Assembly (NCBI GenBank): GCA_032622095.1
Contig: CP136064.1
Location: forward strand, 150,351,819-150,415,818
Reading direction: 5' to 3'
Origin: Siphonodentalium dalli
Taxonomy: Eukaryota; Mollusca; Scaphopoda; Gadilida; Siphonodentaliidae
Length of the DNA: 64,000 bases
Part shown: positions 1-11,600 of the stretch, one piece after another
Position numbering within the stretch: position 1 is the stretch's first letter
Layout of the letters: each line of letters begins with the position of its first letter
Translations under genes and position numbers: made by a program
Notes under the pieces: generated by a model
What the model was told of the DNA's origin: nothing
Database searches by the model: none
What the model saw: the letters and a program-made list of their open reading frames with translations, nothing else

Positions 1-318
1 TTTCCGCAAAAAAGGGCATTTTCTCCGCAAACTCGGGAAAATAACTATAAATTCATTGTGGCAAAAATCCCTATTTTAATGGTATTTGTCGGTTTTTATG
101 GCTGTTTTGTGATAAAATTAACAAAAAATTAATATTCCTTGTGAAATTGGTGGTATTTGGACCAAAAAAGTCACATTTTGCTATAAAAACACGAGATTAA
201 ACACACAAAAACCATTTTCTGTCTCCAGAAAAAGGGCAAGTCCTGCTCCCGCTCGCCCCCCTTGGTCAAGGGCAGGGGGGTCAGCTGCCCCCCCCCCCCC
301 CTCTTCCGGCGCCCCTGT
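1..318. mobile_element. DNA-transposon terminal fragment with poly-C run
   Basis: AT-rich DNA followed by a C/G-rich end with a run of 14 C (288-301) and the terminal-looking GGCGCCCCTG at about 309-318. Read on the - strand this begins CAGGGGCGCC, the type of end seen in hAT-like elements. The other end is off-window, so class and boundary are tentative. Confidence 0.4.
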
Positions 319-1500
319 AGCCAGTTGAGTTTAAATTTTACTGAAAGTATTTTAATTTTTTATGAGACAATCCTCTTCTGCACACGCACACACACACCCA
401 TACATCTTCTTAAATTTTCCAAGCACTTCTAATAGAGGATATGGGAATTTGCTAAGCATTCTTTGACTTTCTGTCTCATGAACACTTGTCCCAATCCATA
501 AAGTACTGACATGTTTACTCCATAATGATGCTATGAATGCATATCAAATTAACATTGGCCAGGTGGTGAACCAGCATGGCTCTTTAAAAACATGCTGTTT
601 ACATATCTTTATACCTCATGGCCAATTTGTTCCTTGCATTTAACCAGTGCTAATAGCACCATGAAATAGTGGTCATTTAAAAAGCAGGTGGTCAGTGTGG
701 GAAAAAGCTGTTCTCACTCAAAAGATTATCATTATATATTTTACTGTATTCCCAGTTGAATGGTCAATCTATCAAATCTAATGATGTTTTATGATCAATA
801 ATTCTATAATGCTCTGTGAAGTTACATGCTTGATGAGTTTGCATTGACAGCAATCCTTATAAAATGATATTTACCATATTGAATTTCCTGGGATTTTAAT
901 ATGATGATTTTATTTGTTGAGGTAGAATAAACTATGAGATTTTAAAATGAGGATTTATGTTGACATAGAATAAACTGTGTGAATTTTCTGAGGAAACAAG
1001 TGTTACACCTGTCACATATGTCTCATTCTCATATAATCAGGCTAAATCAGCAGTTATTCAGGGATGTTCAGCTAATGTTAAGGGGTTTCCACACCTGAGC
1101 TATCTCAGGAGGTGGAAAGTTTAAACTAAATTGTTAAGCTAGTGCACCATCTGAAGGAATCAATGCTATCTGAAGAACACATCAAGCATATTATATATGA
1201 CAATAAAAATGTCAAAAAGGTGACTTCAGTCATATCTGGAAGGGAAATTGTGGGAACAGCGTTCTCAGCAAGTATAAAAAATATTGGAAATTATTAACTG
1301 TCATAAAAATTACATGATCTGGACTAGTGCAAAGCTCGAGTGAATATTTAATAGAGAGCTCTGACAGTTAACAGAATGTTAGTTTGTGCTGAAAATTTTT
1401 AAGCATCCAACCAGATCCAACAATGGGAATCCATTCAGAATTGAGTAATTAAATAAACAGAATATATACATTATGAAAAGGCAAGTTGACAATTGTTCCA
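319..1500. other. Intronic DNA, nothing recognised
   Basis: AT-rich sequence with no exon, no long open frame and no repeat shared elsewhere in the window. It is presumably an intron of the MINK1-like gene, since the kinase-domain exons must lie upstream. Confidence 0.6.
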
Positions 1501-1575
1501 AGTGTTTCTGCGTTGTGGTAGCGTGCTGGGCCCATAACTCAGAGGTCCGAGGATCGAAACCTTGCTCTGTTACCA
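1501..1575 (+). pseudogene. Initiator tRNA-Met retropseudogene with encoded CCA
   Basis: Positions 1520-1572 match eukaryotic initiator tRNA-Met closely, including the GTGCTGGGCCCATAA anticodon arm (anticodon CAT) and the GGATCGAAACC T-loop, which is the unusual initiator type. The anticodon, D and T stems still pair. The 5' acceptor strand has decayed (AGTGTTT against CTCTGTT) and does not form a stem. CCA follows directly at 1573-1575, as expected of a reverse-transcribed mature tRNA or a tRNA-derived SINE head, not a working gene. Confidence 0.8.
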
Positions 1576-3304
1576 TGAAAACATGACTTATTTCTCCCAC
1601 AGTTAAAACACAAGAGCCTGTCCTTTGTCTCCCCGGATATTCAGTTCACTCATTCATTAGCACTACTCATTCAAACTACAGCATACCTTCACTCACTCAA
1701 TACAATAATTCTCTCTAACACCTCACTGCACTCTTATCACCTTACACACAATATTATTAAAGACAAGATATAAACATTTAACATCTCAGACTATCAATGA
1801 GTGGGTTAATAAATACTAAAGTTTAACTTTTTTTTATCTCTCCTATATGTAGTCTTCTTTGTGTGCAAGCCCGTAGCCAAGGGGGTTCGTACCCTTCAAA
1901 CGAATGGCCCTTTTCCTGCATGTGCCCGATGGTGGTGGTTGCCGTTCGCCGTGTCAGGTTTGAAGTTTATAACACTTGGAAACATTGAGGCTACTCAATA
2001 TAAAGTGCTAGGATTTTGCAATTTGTATGTTCAGATTTCAAAATTTTCTCTCACTGGGCTGAACCATGGTCGGCCCAATGTGTCCTGGTCCCTCCCATAT
2101 GGTCAGCTAAAACTTATAATTAACTTCAGTAAAATAAATCAGGGGGGGGGGGGGGGGGGCATTCCCCCTGCAGATAGACTACCAAAGATGTTACGATTTA
2201 AATAGCAATTTTCAGATCACAAACTCTGATACTGGTTCGAACCCTGGTCAGCCCAGTGGATTCTGTTAGTCCCCCCACAAGACAATTGGTTCATTCAGAA
2301 TAGCTATTCTATTTTGATACAATTCAATTCCAGACAGGTGAAAGAAAACTTGGAAAAATCAAAGCTCAACTTTTTTTGTCACGGCGGATCTAAATTACGC
2401 CGTTTGCATCGTATTTTTCTAAAATTTCCCCCGGGGGAGAAACACCGAACCCCCCTCAATGCGATAGGGGTACACCCCTCTCGTTGCTTCGCAGCTCGTG
2501 TCAAATGCCCTCATTATATATGATGAACTGTCATTGCTTAAGTGGCTGCCTATGGACTTGGTGTGTAATCTTACAACTTTATCTACAAAGTTGACAATCC
2601 ACTCCCAAAAAAAAAAAATGCTTTTCGTGTTGGTGTTTGTTTTTTCTGCATCCGAAATATCCATATGTACCAAGTAATCTCATGACCCAAATCTGACAAT
2701 AGAAATTCTATATTAGAAGTCCATTAAGCAAATACGTACAGTAACGATGTAATTCTACTAATCACCACCATTCTCTGCCTGTCATAATTATGCTGCTTAT
2801 TTCCTTCCCATGTACTTCCTCATTTCGGACAGAGTAGGGGTCCTTATTGTACATTGCTGTCACTATTATATCATGATTGTTAGTTATTGTCTGGTCGATT
2901 AACATTTCACCAAGTATTGTCAGAAGCATACACCAGTTGTACTGAAGCAGACTCAGTATTTCTTCTAGGCCTTTCTTTAATCATTTGATTACTGGATGCT
3001 TAGTATTTACAGGTGTGAGAGTTCTCAGCTAATAAATTTAAGTTTATCTGTAAATTCAGATAATATTTGAAAAATTGTATGAACATTCAGACATTCAAAT
3101 CTTTTTTTATATTTAGCTAAATTTGGCCAAGAGTTACTGTATAAATGAGAAGTTCACTTGGAGAATAAAGTTCATTGGAATGTTCTATTGACAGTAATGA
3201 TTCAGAGATTTGTGTATCAGAAGTTTGTTTTTTCTACTTATTTGAACTTGATGCATACGTGGCTGCATATTTTAAGCTACAAAACAAAATGACAGCTTTA
3301 ATAA
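1576..3304. other. Intron with transposon-end debris
   Basis: About 1866-1950 holds the start of a CCCGTAGCCAAGGGGGTTCG-type repeat. An 18-base G run lies at about 2143-2160. At 2380-2510 there is a block with a CCCCCGGGGG palindrome and C-rich pieces, resembling the end of a DNA transposon. The rest is plain AT-rich sequence. No coding region is supported. Confidence 0.45.
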
Positions 3305-4959
3305 CCCTCTCTATACTAAATACTCATTGATGAGTAGTCTTAGGAAATGTTCATATAATAAGTTCAACAAATGACCATACATGTAAGTTGTTTGTTGAAC
3401 TTATTATCTGGACAAATAAATCCATTTTTAGCTCAACTTTACTTTGTAAAGTTTGAGCTATTGCCATGGCTTGGTATCCGTCGTGCGTGTGTTTGTGTGT
3501 ATGCGTGATTCGTCAACAATTTCCTTTAGCACGGGCTACAGTTCGTACCTTTTGGTCCGATTATTCTGAAATTTGTCATGGATGTTGACATTGACATGTA
3601 GATGGGAACGAGCCATTTTGGGGTCATTCGGGAAAAAAACATGGCCACCAGTGGCCATCTTGGTTTCAAAATTCAATCCATTAGCACGGGCTACATGCCG
3701 TACTGTTCGTCTTATTGTCATGAAATTTGTCATGGATGTTAATATTGACATGGAGATGGGAATGAGTAATATTTGGGGTCATTCGGCCAAAAAACATGGC
3801 CGCTGGCAGCCATCTTAGATTTGACTCTTTGCATGACTAAATCCTTTGACACGGGCTACAGGTCGTACCTTTGATCGGATCCTCATAAAAGTTGTCATGG
3901 ATGTTAACAATGACATGTAGATGGGAACCAGTCATTTTTGGGTCATTCGGCCAAAAAACATGACCGCCAGCAGCCATCTTGCATTTTACTCTTTGTATGA
4001 CTAAATCCTTTAGCACGGACTACAGGTCGTACCTTGAGTCTGATCATCATGAAATTTGTCATGGCTGTTGAAATTGGAATGTAGATGGGAACGAGTCATT
4101 TTGGGGTCATTCGGACGAAAAACATGGCCACCAGTGGCCATCTTTGATTTCAAAATTCAATCCATTAGCACGGGCTACAGGTCGTACTGTTTGTCTGATC
4201 ATCATGAAATTTGTCATGGATGTTAATATTGACATGTAGATGGGAACGATTAATTTTGGGGTCATTCGGCCAAAAAACATGGCGCAGCAGCCATCTTGGA
4301 TTATACTCTTTGCATGACTAAATCCTTTAGCACGGGCTACAGGTCGCACCTTTAGTCTGATCATCATAAAATTTGTCATGAATGTTAACAATGACATGTA
4401 GATGGGAACGAGTCATTTTGGTGTTATTCGGCCGAAAAACATGGCAGCCAGCGGCCATCTTGGATTTCAAAATTCAATCCATTAGCACGGGCTACAGGTC
4501 GTACTGTTCATCTGATCATCATGAAATTTGTCGTGGGTGTTAATATTGACTTGTAGATGGGAACGAGTAATTTTGGGGTTATTCGGCATTAAAACATGGC
4601 TGCCAGCGGCCATCTTGGATTCTACTCTTTGCATGACTAAAGCTATCAAATGTTTTTGAATTGTTGGAAAACATAGCTGCCAGCAACCATCTTATATTTT
4701 ACTTTTATATACATGTATTATACATGTATATATATATCTCTTCATGTTGATAAACTAGTATTAGACATTCAACTTTCCACATTCCAAATCACTCCATCGA
4801 CAGTAACACATTAAATTATTACCTTTCCAAGTTGAGCTACAGTGTCATTGACACTTTCATTTTCACATCTGCTCAGTTTTCCTGAACACCCCTCCAAATG
4901 AATAATAGGCAACTCCAATATATACTTTTATAACTATAATCCTATTAGTAAAGGAAGGG
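3305..4959. mobile_element. TTAA-type MITE (family A) split by a rolling-circle element
   Basis: The left end ACCCTCTCTATACTAA (from 3305) and right end TTAGTAAAGGAAGGG followed by TTAA (4960-4963) match the terminal repeats of the MITEs at 6752 and 22405. The internal ACTCATTGATGAGT hairpin and the AAGTTCAACAA...TTGTTGAACTT arms are shared. The two halves are separated by the element at 3429-4860. TTAA flanks with CCCTT-type ends fit piggyBac-derived MITEs; Kolobok is an alternative. Confidence 0.7.
3429..4860 (+). mobile_element. Rolling-circle (HINE-like) element, family RC-A, copy 1
   Basis: It opens with AGCTCAACTT in a hairpin (3430-3459). The exact inverse AAGTTGAGCT is at 4829-4838, followed by the perfect hairpin AGTGTCATTGACACT (4841-4855) and the tail TTCAT before a T. 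Between them are about seven units of some 154-165 bp, alternating in two types, each with a GGGAACGAGTCATTTTGGGG block, an ATGGCCGCCAGCGGCCAT-like palindrome and GAAATTTGTCATGGATGTT. A subterminal inverted repeat plus a 3' hairpin, T/T insertion and internal tandem repeats is the Helentron/HINE plan. No protein is encoded. Confidence 0.75.
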
Positions 4960-5584
4960 TTAAATTAGATCAGATAATTAAAGCTATATTTTGTGTTTCA
5001 ATTTGTATAATTTTGATATTATTTCTTCTGACCGACCCAACTTTCCAAGCAAAAAAAATCTATATTAAGTATGTTATGTATAATATAAAAATAAGCCCTA
5101 CAAATATCAGTGTAGTATATTTATATATATTTGTGTAGGATAAACCAAGGACCAGCTTAGACTTGTGACATCTTCCTAAAATGTGCCACGGACTTCTGCC
5201 TATTTTTGTCCCAGTGAGAAGTGACTCTCTCATATACCAGTATACATATGTCCCAGCAGCATATTTAAAGTATATTTATTGATTTTAATGGTGTTCTTTA
5301 CTCACTATAAGGGTTTTATAAATGGGCTATTGTGTAACCTAATTCTTATTGGAAGGAAGGGTGGTGTTGGGTGTAAATTGAACTTCAGCCATTGATGTTT
5401 CTCACTGATAACAGTCCACTTAATTCTACCTAAATAACCAATATGATACCTCTTGACTTGTCACTGGGATAAACCGAGTCTGTACCTTTAATCTGACTGA
5501 GCAAATACTATGACATCGGTGTCACCCATTTATTAGTTATAAACTTACTGGTCCTCAAGATTTAATTTTGATATGTTTTGGCAG
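4960..5584. other. Intron before exon 1
   Basis: AT-rich sequence without repeats shared elsewhere in the window. It ends in the exon 1 acceptor. Confidence 0.6.
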
Positions 5585-5647
5585 TTTAATGCAGATGATC
5601 CGGCAGCCATTGATGATAGTCCAGGTACTCCCCCTCCTGATCAGATG
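5585..5647 (+). CDS. MINK1: Exon 1 of window: linker exon
   Basis: 63 nt, 21 codons, phase 0 at both ends. It reads [21 protein letters not shown], an acidic then proline-rich linker segment. The acceptor is ttttggcag and the donor ATG|gtaaga. Its phase fits exon 2 directly. A second AG lies 10 nt further in but gives the wrong frame. Being a multiple of three and isolated by large introns, it could be a cassette exon. It is less certain than the CNH exons because the linker is poorly conserved. Confidence 0.75.
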
Positions 5648-8600
5648 GTAAGACACAGTTGAATTCTTGCCTTAATTACTCAACCTTAGCCTTCAAGCAC
5701 ATATTTAGATGTGTAGTAATATATGGAGCACAATGAATTATTAAAGACATTAAACCACCTCTATCTGTTCTTTCCATCCACTCAGTTTCCTTCTTTTTCA
5801 GATCCATCTACCATTTAATATTTAGACTGACCTATACTCTTCATATATTTTCAAACATGTAGCTTGTCTTGAGCTTTCGGCCATTTCTATGTCAACATTA
5901 TAGTCATATCACTGCATATTACAGAAATAATTCATCACAATTTTATCTATGAGAGATTTTTAATTTCAAGATTATTGAATTCTTACCTTCGGATTATGAG
6001 TTCATTTATACAAGTAAATTTACCCGTACTCAGTAAAGCTAGTTAGAAAATGAATGCTCTGGTGGGAATGTCACTTGTGGGTAACCATTTTTGGAGTTGA
6101 AATAAAATTGACTAAATCTCAGATATATTTCCCTGCATGATAGATGATAGATTGACTAAATCCCAGATAGATTTCCCTGATAATCTATATAATTGGATAG
6201 TCAAGAATTAAGCAAGCAAGCAATCTGTCCACCAACGGCCAAGGCAGTATCATATACCATTTAAGAAAATTAAATATGTATTCTGCTGAAAAATTCGTTG
6301 ATATTATCTCAGAGCAATTGTGACCAATATGGATAACACATTACTCTTGTCCCACTCTTGCATTCCATTGTGGAGAGTTTGAGAACACACTTATTATACA
6401 TTAAATGTTGTATTCAGAGTTCTAGACCTCCAGTTAAATCAACAAAATACAATTGTGACATGTATTGTTTTAATCTAGACTTTATATACACACACCAAAG
6501 AATGCAATTGTATTATTGAAGAATTAATGAAATGATTATAGCTGTTACTCTAAATCATCGCAAATATATAAAATAAATGCACAGACATTCTATATCAAAC
6601 AAGATATTGTCTTTCAGTTTGCACTTCTCGTTCCAATCATGTTATTACTTTATACACTCAAAACTAAAACCGCTAAACATATTTTGTAGGAACTGAAACA
6701 GCAAAACAGGTATTGTAAAAATTGATCTGTAACCCTGGATAAACCTGCAATCCTTTCTATACTATTAAATACCCATTGATGAGTAGCCCCCCTTAGGAAA
6801 TATTCAGATAATAAGTTCAACAAAGTTGTTGAACTTATTATCTAAACAAACATTTCCCACATATTAATATGAATCATTCTGCTCTTGTGTTATCTGTTTA
6901 TCTGTCCGTCATCTGCTTTTATTACTTGAACACCCCTCGAAATGAACAATACACCATTCCAATGTATACTTTTATAACTGAGTGGGAGAATCCATTTTAG
7001 TATAGAAAGGGTTAAAATGTCTAATATAAACATGACTTGATATACAGGTAAAATATATTCGAAGATTATGATGTCAAATTTACCACAAAAAGCTTTTACA
7101 CCTGGTACATAATTTTTTTTATATCACCAGCAATATGCTGCACATGTTCTATGTGCACATCAGGGCATGGGCGCAAACAATTAGCAATTGAATACACCTG
7201 CCTTGGAGCAGTATGGTGCCTTCTCAGGTGCGTCATTATACTTCTTCCCAGGTGACCAATTATCTATGGGCTTGCAGCTCGTAATCGAGATTTGATGCAT
7301 CTCGCACAATATAACTGACTCGAATTAGATGAATATAGCTGCAATTATAGAGGATAAATTTTGTTTATTATTACCAATAAATACCGCCACCTGGAGATTT
7401 TCTGTGAGATTTTCCCTACAAACTATTGAAGTCAATATGTGAAGGAATCTGTCTAATGAGGCCGGATTGTGACTCACTTAATATAAGAACATCAGTTTGT
7501 AACTGATTGTGCTCAATACCAAAGATAAGTGTCACATTTGCTGCATAAATTGTTATTGTCATTTGAATTTGCATGCAATTGATGATTTCATGTCATTGAG
7601 TCATCCTGTGACAACTATATGGCCCTCAGATTTGAATATATTTATCAAACTCCATGCAGTGCCCTCTACCTTAGCACTGCAATCTAGCACTGCCACAAGG
7701 ATGGTACTTTGCGGACCGATACATCTATTTTTAGCTCAACTTACTTTGTAAGTTTGAGCTATTGCCATCAGACCTGTTACCCCTCAAAAAATATTTTCCG
7801 GGAGATTGGTCACTATTTTCCGTGAGATTGGGGTCACCGTCCGGGAGATTTTAAATAATTGGATTCCTTTTGCATTTTTATGTTTACCCATACCATAGTA
7901 TGGTAAACATAGTTTACACACATTTTAACAGAGTTATGTCCCTTTATAATTCAAGTAATTACTACTGGGAATTTGAAGAGAACATATCCCACAGACCATG
8001 TGTGTTATTGAAATGAGTTAATTATCACTAAGGACATTAGATACTACATGCTATAAAGCCTGATAGTACCACTGGCTGACAGGACTTGTTTATCAGATGT
8101 CAAACTGTGATTGATGACTCTCATGTGGAGTTCTGTTTTTTGTGCAATATTAAGTTAACCCCTTTGTTGAAACAGGTTCATTACATTAGTTAATGTACAC
8201 ACTATATGACACCTATTCTAAAATAATAAATTGGAATAGTCCATTGTTACTTTGTAGGGATCTTTTACAGACATTGTTGTTTACAGACACTGTAATCTTA
8301 TCTTAGACAAAAATTAATCCACACATTCCTTAGTTCCATGATATGATGTCATTGAAAATGATTAACCCTCTCCACACATCATATGGTTTTGATGCTTTTT
8401 GTTTGATCATTCTCCTCTTTTATGTCCAGGTTGATGGTGATCCACTTTTGATTTGCATGGATTTGGGATTAAAATTAAACCATTCCATAGACACATATTA
8501 TGCGATAGACAGATATAATATTATCCTTTCACTTTGGGCCATGTTCAGTAAGGGTTTCAATAAATCACCAATTGAATATTCATCATTAGAGGAAATGTCT

Positions 8601-11600
8601 TATTTTGAAATTCCCTCAATTGCATTTGGGCTCCAGGATAATATTAATGGTGCTGGTATTCTTGAGACTGACTTATTGTATGGGTTTCTAAATCCAATGA
8701 CATGCTTTTTATAGACTATTTTGTGTTTATCAGTTCACTAGTTTGGGTAAGATTAACCACATTCTATCCGATTTGATAACTCAAATATTTCCATTGATTA
8801 TGTTTATAGTTGGCATAGTTGACGATAACACACCCCTAACCTGCATAGTGAGGGTCATTTGGTTTATTTGCTTAAAAATATTAACATCCTCCACCAATTT
8901 TGTTGACACAATGTGATAACTAAATATTTTTCACATGATCACTATATAAAGTGTGAATTGTTGAAACTTTTGCACCTATGAAAAGGTTGGTGTAAGGATT
9001 TATAAAATTTATAAAAATAAGTAATCACTATCGCCAAGGTATGGGTTAAACATCTCGATCGGCCTCTCGTTTTAATTTCAGTAAAGAAAAAAATTAAACA
9101 ATTTCTTATTATCTATCACACAGAAACATTCAAGTTTGAAAACAAATTAACAAAGTATTCTTCATGAAAACAGTTATACATTTTATTGTCTCATTTATAG
9201 AGAAAACATTGCAGGCCACGACGTATCAACAACCGTAAACTACTTTCGGTTTCATTCAGATCTCACGAGATTTCAACTGTCATGTTAAAAAGTACAATTC
9301 AGGAACGGACATGTAAAGTTTAAAATCTAGAACGTATGTTTCTTTTGAATTATATCATACCATTTCAAGAGACGAGTCGAGTCCTTCAACTTTGAATCGT
9401 ATCGTCGGCGTTTTGCCGGTCTTTCCACAGAATCAGACATTTCAAAAATATAATGTATGGTCGCCAATTTACTGAGACATATATAAATGACCATATTCAA
9501 TGGGCTTCCTATATATATAGGGGTCATGCATAAAGCTCGTTTGTAATCCAATATGAAAACAATCGGGCATAGTTAATATTAGTTATATAACGTGAGGTTG
9601 CTCATCTCATTCATCCTTTATTTGTTAAAACATGTGGGTGACAAACCATTTATTGCCAGACTAATTACCCGTGGCACATTGGCAGCTACTCCAAGCTATC
9701 GCGTTATTATTGCGTAACAGCAGTGTCTGCACCGGACGCTAAACAATCGCACCCAGGTATAGTCTCGCATATTCTCGCTTACCGCGTTATTAGTAAAACG
9801 AAAGTAACTTTAAATTATTTTTTTGTTTGAGAAGATTGTTGCAAACCGTGAGATTAGGAGGTGTCGCCGTGACACCGTGAGATGCATGCTGATTATTGCT
9901 GAAAGCGGTAGTCTCACGGCGAATCCGTGACAAGTAACAGGTCTGATTGCCATGGGTTGGCGTCTGTCGTCCGTGTGTGTCCGTCAACAATTTCCTTTGG
10001 CGCGGTCTACAGGTCGTATCTTTGGTCTGATCTTTTTGAAATTTGTCATGAATGTTGACATTGACATGTTGATGGGAACGAGTCATTTTGGGGTCATTCG
10101 ACCAAAAAACATGGCCGCTGGTGGCCATCTTTGAATTCAAAATTAAATCCATTGGCACGGGCTACAGGCCATACTGTTTGTGTGATCATCATAAAATTTG
10201 TCATGAATGTTGACATTTACATGTAGATGGGAACGAGTCATTTTAGGATCATTTGGCCAAAAAACATGGCCGCTGGTGGCCATCTTGGATTTTACTCTTT
10301 GCATCACTAAATCCTTTGACACATCCTACAGACCACATCTCTGATCCGATTATCATCAAACTTCATATGGATCATCGGGGAGACCTCTAGATGGGAACGA
10401 GTCATTTTGGGGTCATTTGGCCAAAAAACATGGCCGCTGGCAGCCATATTGGATTTTACTCTTTGCATCACTAAATACTTTGACACACCCTACATACCAC
10501 ATCCCTGATCTGATCATCACCAAATCGTATGGATCATCAGGGTGACCTCTTGATGGGAACGAATCATTTTGGGGTCATTCGGCAAAAAAATATGGCCACC
10601 AATGGCCATTTGGGATTTTACTCTTTGTATGACTAAATATTTCTACAAAATCCATTAGCATGGGTTATAGACCGATCTGTTTGTTGATCTTCATGAAATT
10701 TGTCATGGATGTTGACATTGACATGTAGATGGGAACGAGTCATTTTGGGGTCAGTCGGCAAAAAAAACATGGCCGCCAGTGGCCATTTTAGAATTTACTC
10801 TTTGCATCACTAAATCCTTTGGCACTCCCTACAGACCACATCCCTGATCCGATCATTATGAAACTTGTCAACCATTAAATTATTCCCCTACCTAAGTTGA
10901 GCTACAGTGTCATTGACACTTTCATTACATATCGTCGGAACTATATTTCGTCACCTATTATCTTATTTTGACCACCAAAAGTTTGCAAGAATGGTAATTC
11001 TTTCTTTATTGATAATAAGAACAATATGGACTGAGCCGGACATAGACAATTTTAATCCTAAAACATAAGAACATGTAAGAAATCCTTACCAAATGTCCTT
11101 ATGGCAGTGATATCTCAGTGGAGCGATGGGAGTTGGGATAGTTATTTAATTAAACAAAATTATATAATATTAAAAAAGAAGAAATCTTCAGGGTTCCAGG
11201 CTAATTATATTGATCCAAATTTCGCTGTTTATAGGTTTTTATTTGTCAGCAAATAAAACACTATTTGGGCTGTTTATATTTCAATTAAATCCAATAGCTT
11301 GAAATCACAGATTTATTTATGGAAGATGTCATTTTATCCTCTGCTGACGAGTGTTGATATATTAAGTCATGTGAGTCATGTAAGTCACAATTTCACAGTT
11401 CTAATTAGCGTGGTGTTGGAGTTACGAATTTCCTTCCTGAATCTCGATTGTCTTGCTCTTGATTTAATTGGGTTTATTCTCCATCCTGTGTTTTCGCCCA
11501 CAAATTTAGTTTCCCCCAAATATATTTTCATCATCATGTGACAGTCATTTGATATATGTCTATTTACAAGTGACGCATCTATATATATCAACCATGCATT

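Larger units (their letters stand above)
7769..9945. mobile_element. hAT-like element, 8-bp target duplication, itself carrying an RC-B element
   Basis: Perfect 12-bp terminal inverted repeats CAGACCTGTTAC / GTAACAGGTCTG. The 8-bp flank ATTGCCAT is duplicated (7761-7768 and 9946-9953) and occurs once at the matching place in RC-A copy 1 (3460-3467). An 8-bp duplication with CAG-type ends indicates the hAT superfamily. Without the nested 7879-9070 element it is about 1.0 kb, so it is non-autonomous. A possible transposase remnant is at 9327-9440. Confidence 0.88.
7732..10925 (+). mobile_element. RC-A rolling-circle element, copy 2, carrying a nested hAT
   Basis: Same ends as copy 1: AGCTCAACTT hairpin at 7733-7760, AAGTTGAGCT at 10894-10903, hairpin AGTGTCATTGACACT at 10906-10920, tail TTCAT. 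After the hAT insert is removed, the left hairpin continues straight into the tandem units from 9954, as in copy 1. Units run to about 10870 at roughly 160-bp spacing. Confidence 0.75.

Noticed and set aside
1501-1572. Functional initiator tRNA gene
   Set aside because: The acceptor stem no longer pairs and CCA is encoded, so it is a retro-copy.
5595-5647. Alternative acceptor 10 nt inside exon 1
   Set aside because: It puts the exon in a frame that does not continue into exon 2.
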